Source: Gp13-AA77 sp035946735
GTDB lineage: Bacteria; Acidobacteriota; Terriglobia; UBA7540
Direction of reading: 5' to 3'
NCBI GenBank assembly: GCA_035946735.1
Contig: DASYYZ010000004.1
Span: forward strand, 38,616-102,615
DNA length: 64,000 bases
The translations under genes and the position numbers were made by a program. How positions within the stretch are numbered: position 1 is the first letter of the stretch; every line of letters starts with the position of its first letter. Shown here in pieces: positions 44,295 through 53,246 of this stretch. The notes under the pieces are model-generated. The model had not been told where the DNA came from. It saw only the letters and a program-made list of their open reading frames with translations, and did no database searches.

Positions 44295-44537
44295 ATGGAG
44301 GAGATCGCCATTTCGAAGTTTAAAGCTACCTGCCTGGCTGTAATGGAGCAGGTTCGGATAACCCGTAAGCCGGTTCTGGTCACGCGCTTCGGCAAGCCTG
44401 TGGCGGAAATCGTTCCCCCGCCGGCGCCCGCAGCTCCTCGAGACTGGATCGGATCGCTGAAGGGCACTGCCAAAATAACGGGTGATATTATCGCGCCCGC
44501 CGCTGATGAGGAGGAGTGGGAAGCTCTGAACCCATGA
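44295..44537 (+). CDS. Phd/YefM-type antitoxin
   Basis: An 80-residue antitoxin. The DNA-binding N-terminus is EEIAISKFKATCLAVMEQVR, then TRKPVLVTRFGKPVAEIVPP, the classic Phd/YefM pattern. The acidic C-terminus (APAADEEEWEALNP) should bind the toxin. It overlaps vapC by ATGA (44534-44537). No Shine-Dalgarno is seen before the ATG; with the promoter found, the message would be leaderless. Confidence 0.82.
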   Translation: MEEIAISKFKATCLAVMEQVRITRKPVLVTRFGKPVAEIVPPPAPAAPRDWIGSLKGTAKITGDIIAPAADEEEWEALNP

Positions 44538-44929
44538 ACCTTCTTCTCGATACTCATGTTTGGCTGTGGAGCGTCCTTGGGGATGAGCGGCTGTCGACTA
44601 GGGTGACGCGGGAATTGAGGAGTCCGGCCAACAGGCTGTGGTTGTCGCCCATCAGCGTTTGGGAGGCGCTCCTCCTGTGCGAAAGAGGCCGCCTTACCCC
44701 GGCCGAGGATGCCGAGGGGTGGGTAAAGATGGCGCTGACAGCAATCCCGCTCACGGAGGCGCCATTCACGCACGATGTTGCGCTGACGACCCGAACAATC
44801 CGTCTTGCTCATCGCGATCCCTCAGATAGGTTATTGGTGGCCACGGCCAAGGTTTTGGGTCTGACTCTAGTCACTGCTGATAAGCGATTGATCCAGGCCC
44901 GTCAAGTGCCAGTGCTCGCGAACCGGTAA
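44534..44929 (+). CDS. vapC: PIN-domain toxin VapC
   Basis: A 131-residue PIN-domain endoribonuclease. The acidic catalytic residues are in place: Asp 6 (LLLDTHVWLW), Glu 44 (SVWEALLL), Asp 95/98 (HRDPSDRLLVATA) and Asp 116 (LVTADKRL). Targets in the family are mainly tRNA or rRNA. It is translationally coupled to the preceding antitoxin by a 4-base overlap. Confidence 0.87.
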   Translation: MNLLLDTHVWLWSVLGDERLSTRVTRELRSPANRLWLSPISVWEALLLCERGRLTPAEDAEGWVKMALTAIPLTEAPFTHDVALTTRTIRLAHRDPSDRLLVATAKVLGLTLVTADKRLIQARQVPVLANR

Positions 44930-45260
44930 CAACGTCCTCTTTCGCGGGTCTCGCGTAACAACTTGAATTTTCAGCTTTTACCAATCACTGCGGTGCCTGC
45001 CAATTGGACTTCGGAATTCTACCATTCGCTGTATTGCCATTTGCCTAGCCAGGTAATTCCAGCGCATAATGCCGGTGTGCGAAAGTGTCGGCCATCGGTT
45101 TTGGCGATCCGGGCGGGCTTAGCGCCTGCTGCTGCCAGCGCCATTTTCAGTAACACCCTCGTAGGTACTACCTTCGGCAACCTCCGCGGCTCCGCCAAGC
45201 TGCCGCGTTAATCTAATTCGCTCGACCCGCTGAAGGGTCGGCTCTCAAGGAGATGCGAAC
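44930..45260. other. Intergenic region between vapC and the dehydratase gene
   Basis: About 330 bases. The right 40 bases contain the GGAGATG ribosome-binding region of the next gene. Otherwise I see only short frames without family features. A promoter for the dehydratase cluster is expected here but not pinpointed. Confidence 0.4.
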
Positions 45261-47075
45261 ATGAGCACTGCGCCATTCAATAGCTTGCCCACTCAACCGG
45301 AAGGAACAGGACTGGCAGCGGGTTTGGTCCAGATCAGCTCGCAGGAGGTATTGGTTCGCCAACGCCTGGAAGAGGAGCGTCGCAGGCTCGAGCAGGAGGC
45401 AGGCCTCGAGCGTCGCGCGACGCAGAAGTTCCACAAGCCGGTGGAGCGGCCTTTCACCAAAGCCGAACGGGACAAGGTGACGATCCTTTTTGGCGGCCTC
45501 ACCTGGAAGCACGAGAAGCTGGTACACGGCGCTCTGGAAAGCCTGGGCTACAAGTGCCAGGCGGTGCCGACGCCCGACAAGCGCGCTTTCCAACTGGGGA
45601 AGGAATACGGCAACAACGGCCAGTGCAATCCCACCTACTTCACGGTAGGCAATCTCGTGCAGTATCTGCAAGGCCTGGAAGAGATGGGCCTCAGCAAGCA
45701 GGAGATCATCGATCGCCACGTCTTCTTTACGGCCGGAGCCTGCGGACCCTGCCGGTTCGGCATGTACGAGGCTGAATACCGCCTGGCCCTCCGCAACTCA
45801 GGATTCGACGGCTTCCGAGTGCTGCTCTTCCAGCAGTCGGGCGGTCTGAACCAGGCGGAGGCCGAGGCCGGTCTCGAAATGAACCTGGACTTCTTCCTGG
45901 GCATTCTCAATTCGCTTAATATCGGGGATGTGGTCAACGACGTGGCCTATCAGATCCGGCCTTTCGAGGTGAATCCAGGTGACACGGATCGCGCGCTGGA
46001 CGAGAGCATGGAGCTGTTGCACGAGGTACTGAAGCACAAGCGGCCCTACTCGCTCGAAGGCCGATTCGGGGACTGGCTGAGCAAGACGTCCTTCAGCGGA
46101 ACGGCCACTACGATCGGCAAGTTCGTGGATCAGCTTTACGGCGACGAATACACCGCGGCGCTGCGCCAGGTGCGCGATCGTTTCAACGCTATCCCTATCG
46201 ATCGCACGCGGGTGAAACCGATCGTGAAGATCACGGGCGAATTCTGGGCGCAGACCACCGAAGGCGACGGTAATTTCAACATGTTCAAGTTCTTGGAGAA
46301 AGAAGGCGCGCAGGCGCTGGTGGAGCCCGTCGGCACGTGGATCACCTACATGATCCATCAGGCTAAGCAGAAGATTCGCGATCAGCGCGGCATCGACCTG
46401 GTGGCGGAGAACGTGTCCCGCTGGAACTTCACCAAGATCTTCGGCAGCCATTTCAACACCAAACAAAAAATCGCCAAGCTGAAGTTTGCCGAGAACATCT
46501 TCAAGCGTGAATACCACAAGCTGGTGGAGGCTCTGGGCGGCCTCGGACATCACCTGACGGACCAGTACGAGCTGCAGCGCATCGGCCATCCCTTTTATAA
46601 CTCGCGCGCCGGTGGCGGCGAAGGTCACCTGGAGGTGGCGAAAAATATCTACTACTCGAACAAGGACCTGTGCCACATGGTTCTCTCTCTCAAGCCTTTC
46701 GGCTGCATGCCGAGCACGCAGTCGGACGGCGCCCAATCCGCCGTGGTCTCCCAATTCAAAGACATGATCTTCCTGCCGGTCGAGACCTCCGGCGAAGGCG
46801 ATGTCAATGCTCATAGCCGCGTGCAGATGGCGCTCGGCGAGGCTAAGGTTCGGGCGAAAAATGAAATGAAGGCGGTGCTGGAGAGGACGGGCATGACCCT
46901 CGAAGAGGTTCAGGAATTCGTCGCCGAGCATCCTGAAATGCAGCGGCCCATGTACAAGTACGGCCACACCAAGGGCGTGATCGGAACGGCCGCAAACTTT
47001 GTTATGCATGCGGCCGAGCGTCTGAAAGCGGAGCGGCTGAAAACAGATCGGCGGGAGCTGGTGACGGTGCAGTAG
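45261..47075 (+). CDS. 2-hydroxyacyl-CoA dehydratase-type (HgdB/COG3581-like) protein
   Basis: A 604-residue protein related to the D-component of 2-hydroxyglutaryl-CoA dehydratase. After a coiled-coil start (QEVLVRQRLEEERRRLEQEA) come KVTILFGGLTWKHEKLVHGALE and the cysteine-containing motifs NNGQCNPTYFTVGN and TAGACGPCRFGMYEAEYR, candidate [4Fe-4S] ligands. Later regions include GDVVNDVAYQIRPFEVNPGD and KPFGCMPSTQSDG. GGAGATG precedes the ATG. In many genomes the activase at 48790 is adjacent or fused; here four small genes lie between them. The actual substrate is unknown. Confidence 0.82.
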   Translation: MSTAPFNSLPTQPEGTGLAAGLVQISSQEVLVRQRLEEERRRLEQEAGLERRATQKFHKPVERPFTKAERDKVTILFGGLTWKHEKLVHGALESLGYKCQAVPTPDKRAFQLGKEYGNNGQCNPTYFTVGNLVQYLQGLEEMGLSKQEIIDRHVFFTAGACGPCRFGMYEAEYRLALRNSGFDGFRVLLFQQSGGLNQAEAEAGLEMNLDFFLGILNSLNIGDVVNDVAYQIRPFEVNPGDTDRALDESMELLHEVLKHKRPYSLEGRFGDWLSKTSFSGTATTIGKFVDQLYGDEYTAALRQVRDRFNAIPIDRTRVKPIVKITGEFWAQTTEGDGNFNMFKFLEKEGAQALVEPVGTWITYMIHQAKQKIRDQRGIDLVAENVSRWNFTKIFGSHFNTKQKIAKLKFAENIFKREYHKLVEALGGLGHHLTDQYELQRIGHPFYNSRAGGGEGHLEVAKNIYYSNKDLCHMVLSLKPFGCMPSTQSDGAQSAVVSQFKDMIFLPVETSGEGDVNAHSRVQMALGEAKVRAKNEMKAVLERTGMTLEEVQEFVAEHPEMQRPMYKYGHTKGVIGTAANFVMHAAERLKAERLKTDRRELVTVQ

Positions 47076-47136
47076 ACCAGCAGCCGTGTACCTGCTGCTG
47101 GTTGGATTGAACGCGCCGATGTGAGTCCAGCGTCTC

Positions 47137-47331
47137 GTGGGAAGAAACCGTGAGCTTCGGAAAAAAATTGCGGCGCGCGAGGATCGAATTCGAGAGCACA
47201 CCGACAAAATCGCAACTGAGCAGCAAAAGGAGCATCCGGATTGGAGTTTGATCCGGCACTGGAAAGGCGAGATCGCAATATGGCAAGAGGAAGTCACGCG
47301 CTTGAGACGACGCCTCGAAAGAGAATGGTGA
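47137..47331 (+). CDS. Small coiled-coil hypothetical protein
   Basis: 64 residues, almost entirely charged helix (ELRKKIAAREDRIREHTDKI, then EEVTRLRRRLEREW). GTG start, no recognised family. Its stop overlaps the next start in ATGGTGA (47325-47331), suggesting co-translation. Confidence 0.5.
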   Translation: MGRNRELRKKIAAREDRIREHTDKIATEQQKEHPDWSLIRHWKGEIAIWQEEVTRLRRRLEREW

Positions 47332-47555
47332 ATACGTCTGATTTGCAAAGGACAGCCGAAGCGCTTGTCGACGAGGTCGCTGAATATTATCTTCCGTTCG
47401 AGAAGCTGCGACAGACGCTGAAGACCCGGAAGCGAGGAACCCAAGCTTATCAGGATACTCTGACGGAACTCGAAACTGCCTCGGCAGTTCTTCGTACTAA
47501 GGCGGAACATGCGAGGGAGGGGATCGACGAGGTCATCGAGTCGCTGCCGGACTGA
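47325..47555 (+). CDS. Small helical hypothetical protein
   Basis: 76 residues with helical, charge-rich sequence (VNTSDLQRTAEALVDEVAEY, LPFEKLRQTLKTRKRGTQAY). The ATG at 47325 has AAAGAGA before it and overlaps the previous gene by 7 bases. The longer frame from 47241 lies inside the preceding gene. Function unknown; the pair could be a two-subunit helical complex. Confidence 0.5.
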   Translation: MVNTSDLQRTAEALVDEVAEYYLPFEKLRQTLKTRKRGTQAYQDTLTELETASAVLRTKAEHAREGIDEVIESLPD

Positions 47556-47640
47556 ACGCCGGGTTGAACGAGTGGTCGGCGCTCATCGCGGCACACGCTC
47601 TCGATCAAGGTTGGGGAAATAAGAAAGGAGATACAGAACC

Positions 47641-48135
47641 ATGGCAGGAAAAGTGAAGGCACTTCGAGAGGGTCAGCACACCATAACTCCGCACCTGATC
47701 GTCAATGGGGCGGACAAGGCCATTGAGTTTTACAAGAAGGCGTTCGGTGCGCAAGTGAGTGGCCCACCGCACCACACACCAGACGGCAAAGTGATGCACG
47801 CCGAGCTCAAGATCGGCGATTCGACTCTCATGCTGGCTGACGAGTTCCCGGGCATGGGCGCCAAGGGGCCACAGGCGCTCGGCGGCAGCCCGGTGGTGCT
47901 TAACGTCTACATGGAGAACATCGACAAGGTTTTTGACCAGGCCGTCGCCGCGGGAGCGACCGTAACCATGCCTCTTGCCAACCAGTTTTGGGGCGACCGT
48001 TACGGCCAGATCAAGGATCCTTTTGGCCATTCGTGGGCGCTCGGCCAGCACATCGAGGAAATAGCGCCGGAAGAGATGGAGCGGCGGGCTAAAGAGGCCT
48101 TTGCGCAGATGGCAAAAGGGGCTGGCAAAAGCTAG
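47641..48135 (+). CDS. VOC-family protein (glyoxalase/PhnB-like), first copy
   Basis: A 164-residue vicinal-oxygen-chelate protein. It has ITPHLIVNGADKAIEFYKKAFGA, VMHAELKIGDSTLMLADEFP and DRYGQIKDPFGHSWALGQH, with likely metal ligands at His/Glu positions on the paired beta-alpha-beta modules. An AGAAAGGAGA precedes the start. A second, very similar protein follows, so this is a tandem duplication. The substrate is unknown; it may be a CoA-linked intermediate, given the neighbours. Confidence 0.85.
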   Translation: MAGKVKALREGQHTITPHLIVNGADKAIEFYKKAFGAQVSGPPHHTPDGKVMHAELKIGDSTLMLADEFPGMGAKGPQALGGSPVVLNVYMENIDKVFDQAVAAGATVTMPLANQFWGDRYGQIKDPFGHSWALGQHIEEIAPEEMERRAKEAFAQMAKGAGKS

Positions 48136-48194
48136 TAGGTGGGACCAGTGCCGCTTGGTGGGGAGGACCGTTGGGAAGAAAGGAGAGATAAGCA

Positions 48195-48695
48195 ATGGCA
48201 GGAAAAGTGAGAGCGATTCCAGAAGGCTATCACACCGTTACGCCCCATCTGGTGATCAATGGCGCGGAAAAGGCAATCGAGTTCTACCAAAAGGCCTTTG
48301 GCGCCAAACCGCTCGGCGGAGTGTTCCGCTCGCCTGACGGCAAGGTAGCTCACGCCGAACTGCAGATTGGCGATTCCCGAATCATGCTGGCCGACGAGTT
48401 TCCGGGCACGGGAGCGGGCTCGGCTCCGCAGACCTTGGGCGGCACGAGCGGCCACCTTTTCATCTACACGGACAACGTCGATCGCCTGTTCGACCATGCT
48501 GTCAAAGCGGGTGCCACGGTGAGCATGCCGCTGATGAATCAATTCTGGGGTGACCGTTACGGACAGGTAAAGGATCCCTTCGGCCACGTATGGGCCTTCG
48601 GACAGCATGTGGAGGACGTCGCGCCCGCGGAGATGGAGCGGCGCGGCAAGGAAGCCTTCGCTCAAGCAGCGAGAAAAGCAGCCGGCCAGAGCTGA
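48195..48695 (+). CDS. VOC-family protein (glyoxalase/PhnB-like), second copy
   Basis: A 166-residue paralogue of the preceding gene with the same layout: VTPHLVINGAEKAIEFYQKAFGA, VAHAELQIGDSRIMLADEFP and DRYGQVKDPFGHVWAFGQH. AGGAGAG lies upstream. Both copies are intact, which suggests they either form a heterodimer or have separate substrates. Confidence 0.85.
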   Translation: MAGKVRAIPEGYHTVTPHLVINGAEKAIEFYQKAFGAKPLGGVFRSPDGKVAHAELQIGDSRIMLADEFPGTGAGSAPQTLGGTSGHLFIYTDNVDRLFDHAVKAGATVSMPLMNQFWGDRYGQVKDPFGHVWAFGQHVEDVAPAEMERRGKEAFAQAARKAAGQS

Positions 48696-48789
48696 GGCAA
48701 AAACCAGACCTTCACCATGAAGGCAATCAGGCACGGAGAAGAATCCAACTTCTTCTCCGCGCCTGCCTGAGACGAATCGAGGTTTGAGC

Positions 48790-51700
48790 ATGCCAAGCGG
48801 CAATGACTTGATGGTAGGACTGGATGTGGGCTCCACGACGGTGAAGTCCGTCGTGGTGGACACTACGACCGACCAGATCGTCTGGAGCGACTACCAGCGC
48901 CACGACACGAAGCAGCCTGAGAAATGCCTCGAATTTCTGAAGCGCATGGAGGCGGAAGCTGGCATCCGGGCGGGTGAGACGCGTGTATTCCTCACGGGTT
49001 CTGGTGGCAGCGGCATTGTGCCCATGATCGGGGCGAAATTCGTGCAGGAAGTGAATGCCGTCTCGCTGGCGGTGGAGCGCCTCTATCCCGAGTGCGGATC
49101 GGTAATTGAGCTGGGAGGGCAGGACGCGAAGATCATCATCTTCAAAGAAGACCCTGAAACCGGCCGCAAGAAGAAAATCCCTTCCATGAATGACAAGTGC
49201 GCCGGCGGTACCGGCGCCGTGATCGACAAGATCAACGCCAAGCTGCGTATCCCGGCGGAGCAGCTTTGCCAGATGGGTTACGTAGGAGAGAAGCTGCACC
49301 CGGTGGCCGGCAAGTGTGGCGTGTTCGCGGAAACGGATGTCAACGGCTTGCAGAAGTCCGGCGTGCCGCCGAGCGAACTGATGGCGTCGCTCTTCGAGGC
49401 CATTATTCAGCAGAACCTGGCCGTGCTGACGCGCGGAAACACGCTGCGTCCCGTGGTTCTGTTGCTAGGTGGTCCGAACACCTACATCAAGGGCATGCAG
49501 GATTGCTGGAAGCACAACATTCCGAAGGTGTGGGAGGAGCGCAATTACCCGCTGCCCGAGGGAGTCGATCCGGAGAGCCTCATCCGCGTGCCGGACAACG
49601 CGCAGTACTTCGCGGCGCTCGGCTGCGTCCGCTTCGGTCTCGATGAAGACGCCGAGGTGGGCATCTACAAGGGCTGCGAGAAGCTCGACTGGTACATCAA
49701 CGTGGGTCGCCTCGAGGAGAAACAGAAGCGGGGCGGCAGCGGTCTCTACAAGACGGAAGACGAGCTGGGCGAGTTCAAAGATCGTTACAAAAGCCACCGG
49801 TTCATCCCCCGCAAATTTCAGCCGGGCGAGCACGTGCAAGCGTTTATGGGCATTGACGGCGGCTCCACCTCCACCAAGGCCGTACTGCTGAGCCAGGACG
49901 GCGACGTGATGGTGAAGTGCTATCAGCTCTCCAAGGGCAATCCGCTTGAAGACACGATGGAGATGTTTGCCAACCTTCGCAAGCAGGTGGAAGACCAGGG
50001 TGCCACGGTCGAACTTTTGGGCGTGGGTTCCACCGGCTACGCCAAAGACATTTTGAAGGAGACGCTACGGGCGGACGTTGCGCTGGTGGAGACCGTAGCT
50101 CACACCGAGGCGGCGCTCCACTTCTATCCGGATGCCGACGTGATCTGCGACGTGGGCGGCCAGGACATCAAGCTGATCATCCTGCAGGACGGGCGCGTGA
50201 AGGATTTCAAGCTCAATACCCAGTGCTCTGCGGGCAACGGGTACTTTCTGCAATCCACCTGCGTCGGATTCGGCCACCAGGTGGAGGAGTACGCGGACCT
50301 TGCGTTCGGCGCCAAGGCCATGCCGATGTTCGGTTATGGCTGCGCGGTGTTCATGCAGTCCGACATTGTCGATTTCCAACGCCAGGGCTGGAAGCCGGAA
50401 GAGATCATGGCGGGTCTCGCCAACGTTCTGCCCAAGAACATCTGGCTTTACGTCTCCCAGATTCCCAACCTGGCTTCACTCGGCAAGACTTTCGTTCTCC
50501 AGGGCGGCACGCAGCACAATTTGGCGGCGGTGAAGGCTCAGGTGGACTTCATCGAATCGCGCTTCAAGGATAAGGGCTCGAAACCGAACGTCATCGTGCA
50601 CGAGCACTGCGGCGAATCGGGCGCCATTGGCGCGGCCATCGAATCGAGGCGGCTCTACCAGCGCGGCCACCGCACTTCGTTTATCGGCTTCGACGCTGTG
50701 GCCGACATCAGCTACGTCACCCATCGCAGCGAGGATACGCGGTGCTATTTCTGCAAGAACAAGTGCATGCGGACGTTCATCGACGTGAAAATCGCGGACG
50801 CCGACGAGGCCTGGAAGAAGTCGAAGATTCCAATACTCAAGGGTGTCAAGCGCCTTATCGTGGGGAATAGCTGCGAAAAGGGCCTCGTGGAAGATGTGAA
50901 TGACATGCGCGAGATCAAGAAAGGTCTGGACGCCGCCAAGCGCGATAATCCCAACCTGGCCGAGTTAGGCGCCAAGGCGGCCTTCAAGAGCTATGCGCCG
51001 CCCGTGGTTGCCGATCAGCCGCCCAAGTACGCTTTTACGGCCGCGCAAAAGAAGCGGATCGAGCTGATGAACCGGCGCAAGGATCTGCGGATCGGCGTGC
51101 CCCGGGTGCTGAACATGTACTCCGTGGCGCCGATCTTCAGCGCTTACTTCGAGGCGCTCGGGATTCCAGGCGAAAACCTCGTCTATTCCGATTTCACCAA
51201 CGAGCAGCTTTACAAAGAAGGCGCCAAGCGCGGCGCCATCGATCCCTGCTTCCCGTCCAAGATCGGGATTCCGCACGTGCATAATCTGGTTTACGTTCAT
51301 CACAAGAAGAAGCCGCTCGACATTATCTTCTTCCCTATGATCGATGATCTGCCGAGCGACCTGACGCACGCCCAGAGCCACCGGTCGTGCCCCACCGTGG
51401 CCACCACGCCCGAAGCCGTGAAGGCGGCTTTCACCAAGGAAGGCGATTTATTCCGGGATAACAACATCATTTTCTGCGACACTTTCGTGAATCCGGGCAG
51501 CAAGGCGCTGTTGGCGCGCCAGCTTTTCGATCAGTTCAAGGACCTCTTGGGCCTTTCCTTCGAGGAGAACATGCGCGCCGTGGAGGCAGGCTTCAAGGCC
51601 CAGGACAAGTTCATGAACGGCATTCAGCGCGCCCAGGGCAGGGAAGTTTTGAAGAGCCTCGAGGCTGAAGACCGCATCGGCATCGTGGTGCTGGGCCGGC

Positions 51701-52332
51701 CTTATCACAACGATCCCGGCGTTAACCACGAAATATTGGAGGAGTTTCAGAAGATCGGCTACCCGGTGCTGACCATGCAGTCGCTGCCCATCGATCCGGA
51801 CATTCTGGGGCCGCTGTTCGATGAAGATGTGCGCGAAGGCCTGATCCAGGATCCGCTCGACATCGGCGACGTCTGGAAAAACAGCTACAGCGAGAATACG
51901 TCGCAGAAAGTGTGGGCGGCAAAGTTCACTGCGCGGCACCCGAACCTGGTCGCGCTCGAGCTTTCCAGCTTCAAGTGCGGCCACGACGCACCCATCTACA
52001 CCGTGGTGGAGGAGACGGTCACCAAGAGCGGCACTCCTTACTTCTCCTTTAAAGACATCGACGAGAACAAGCCGACCGGCTCGATCAAAATCCGCGTCGA
52101 AACAATAGGCTACTTCCTCAAGCGCTATCGGGAAGACATGGTGGCTCGCAGGGAGAAGGAGCGTGCGATCGAGGTTAAGCTCAAGGAGTTCGAGACTAGG
52201 CTGCGCGCCGAGCTCAGCGGCGGGATTCCCACGCCTTCATCCCAGCCTCTTTCCGGCCCACCCCCGGCGCCGTATGAAGAGAGGATGCCGGCGGGAGTGA
52301 ACGCGATACGCTCGATTCGCCGGGAAGACTAG
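48790..52332 (+). CDS. Double-headed acyl-CoA dehydratase activase (BadF/BadG x2 plus DUF2229)
   Basis: 1180 residues. Two ASKHA ATPase halves are visible: MVGLDVGSTTVKSVVV and, from about 355, MGIDGGSTSTKAVLL. Each half retains the two cluster cysteines of activases: Cys 137 (DKCAGGTG) and Cys 176 (GKCGVFAETD); Cys 479 (TQCSAGNGYF) and Cys 518 (GYGCAVFMQSD). DUF2229 and a COG3580-type region occupy the C-terminal half (RIGVPRVLNMYSVAPIFSAYF, SCPTVATTPEAVK). It should drive ATP-dependent one-electron transfer to a dehydratase partner. Start ATG 48790; TTG 48784 is the alternative. Confidence 0.88.
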   Translation: MPSGNDLMVGLDVGSTTVKSVVVDTTTDQIVWSDYQRHDTKQPEKCLEFLKRMEAEAGIRAGETRVFLTGSGGSGIVPMIGAKFVQEVNAVSLAVERLYPECGSVIELGGQDAKIIIFKEDPETGRKKKIPSMNDKCAGGTGAVIDKINAKLRIPAEQLCQMGYVGEKLHPVAGKCGVFAETDVNGLQKSGVPPSELMASLFEAIIQQNLAVLTRGNTLRPVVLLLGGPNTYIKGMQDCWKHNIPKVWEERNYPLPEGVDPESLIRVPDNAQYFAALGCVRFGLDEDAEVGIYKGCEKLDWYINVGRLEEKQKRGGSGLYKTEDELGEFKDRYKSHRFIPRKFQPGEHVQAFMGIDGGSTSTKAVLLSQDGDVMVKCYQLSKGNPLEDTMEMFANLRKQVEDQGATVELLGVGSTGYAKDILKETLRADVALVETVAHTEAALHFYPDADVICDVGGQDIKLIILQDGRVKDFKLNTQCSAGNGYFLQSTCVGFGHQVEEYADLAFGAKAMPMFGYGCAVFMQSDIVDFQRQGWKPEEIMAGLANVLPKNIWLYVSQIPNLASLGKTFVLQGGTQHNLAAVKAQVDFIESRFKDKGSKPNVIVHEHCGESGAIGAAIESRRLYQRGHRTSFIGFDAVADISYVTHRSEDTRCYFCKNKCMRTFIDVKIADADEAWKKSKIPILKGVKRLIVGNSCEKGLVEDVNDMREIKKGLDAAKRDNPNLAELGAKAAFKSYAPPVVADQPPKYAFTAAQKKRIELMNRRKDLRIGVPRVLNMYSVAPIFSAYFEALGIPGENLVYSDFTNEQLYKEGAKRGAIDPCFPSKIGIPHVHNLVYVHHKKKPLDIIFFPMIDDLPSDLTHAQSHRSCPTVATTPEAVKAAFTKEGDLFRDNNIIFCDTFVNPGSKALLARQLFDQFKDLLGLSFEENMRAVEAGFKAQDKFMNGIQRAQGREVLKSLEAEDRIGIVVLGRPYHNDPGVNHEILEEFQKIGYPVLTMQSLPIDPDILGPLFDEDVREGLIQDPLDIGDVWKNSYSENTSQKVWAAKFTARHPNLVALELSSFKCGHDAPIYTVVEETVTKSGTPYFSFKDIDENKPTGSIKIRVETIGYFLKRYREDMVARREKERAIEVKLKEFETRLRAELSGGIPTPSSQPLSGPPPAPYEERMPAGVNAIRSIRRED

Positions 52333-52347
52333 CGAGGCTTATCCGCA

Positions 52348-53220
52348 ATGGCAGAGGCGGGAGGAGCCAAGAACGATCGCTGGTCAAAGAGGGCGGAAAT
52401 CCTCGCCAGGGTTCTGGACTGGGTGAATGAGGAGCGCTTCGAGGATCATGACTCGTGGATGCTTTTTGGTGGGATGAGCAGTCGACAAACCCCAGCCGCA
52501 CTCGACTGGGCCGGCGTTGATTCCGTCTTGATTCCGCCGTGGACCAGCCCCGAGTTCGAGAGGGTGCAAAGGGGGCTGGGTAAGCTCACTATTGAGGGGG
52601 GCAGGATTCTAGATTCCAGGCGGACCTCCCTCGAAAAGCCTCGGGCACCAGAGGACCAGCTGCGCACGCTCTTCGAGCAATTCGGTTTCGATGACCTGCG
52701 CGATATTCCGGAGCCAGAGATGCATGGCCGTGCGGAATTGCTGGACGCCCAGTTTTCTCACGAGATTATCAAGAAGCTCGAAAAGATCGTCGAACGCGCC
52801 GCCCTGCTTGATCCACACGAAGTATCCAGAGATCAAATTCATCACCCCAGTTTTCGGGGCTGCTTCCAGGAGGCTCACCGCTGCTATCTCTATGGATTCA
52901 GTCGGGCCAGCGCCGTGATGTGCCGTGCGCTGACCGAATCGGCATTAAAAGATAGGTTTGACGCTGCGGGGGAGATCGAAGCGAAACTTCAGCCCCGACA
53001 GTCGCTCTTCAATACATTGCTGAAGAGCGCGCGGCTCGCCGATCCGCTGCCCGAGCATGCGAAGGAGATCTGGCGCTGCGGTGGCTTCGCTGCTCACAAC
53101 GATCCGAAGTTTGGGAAAGAGTACGAGAGTCAGGGTAAGTTGGCAGATATCATGTGTTGGACGCGGGGAGTTTTGGCTGCCCTGTACCCGACGGACGCGT
53201 CAGGCGGAACTGAGATTTAA
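52348..53220 (+). CDS. Hypothetical protein with DUF4145-like C-terminus
   Basis: 290 residues, soluble. The first third shows no known fold. The C-terminal half is all-helical with YGFSRASAVMCRALTESALKDRF and WRCGGFAAHND, loosely resembling DUF4145 or HEPN-like helical domains of abortive-infection proteins. The start is ATG, 15 bases after the activase stop, so it is probably in the same transcript. Family assignment is uncertain. Confidence 0.6.
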   Translation: MAEAGGAKNDRWSKRAEILARVLDWVNEERFEDHDSWMLFGGMSSRQTPAALDWAGVDSVLIPPWTSPEFERVQRGLGKLTIEGGRILDSRRTSLEKPRAPEDQLRTLFEQFGFDDLRDIPEPEMHGRAELLDAQFSHEIIKKLEKIVERAALLDPHEVSRDQIHHPSFRGCFQEAHRCYLYGFSRASAVMCRALTESALKDRFDAAGEIEAKLQPRQSLFNTLLKSARLADPLPEHAKEIWRCGGFAAHNDPKFGKEYESQGKLADIMCWTRGVLAALYPTDASGGTEI

Positions 53221-53246
53221 AGATTTGAGATTTCAGAATAGAAGCG

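Noticed and set aside
44963..45211. An 82-codon frame in the vapC-dehydratase gap
   Set aside because: No start context, no domain and unnatural composition.
45798..47510. A 570-codon minus-strand frame opposite the HgdB-like gene
   Set aside because: Antisense shadow; its His/Leu/Arg-rich translation has no recognisable domain.
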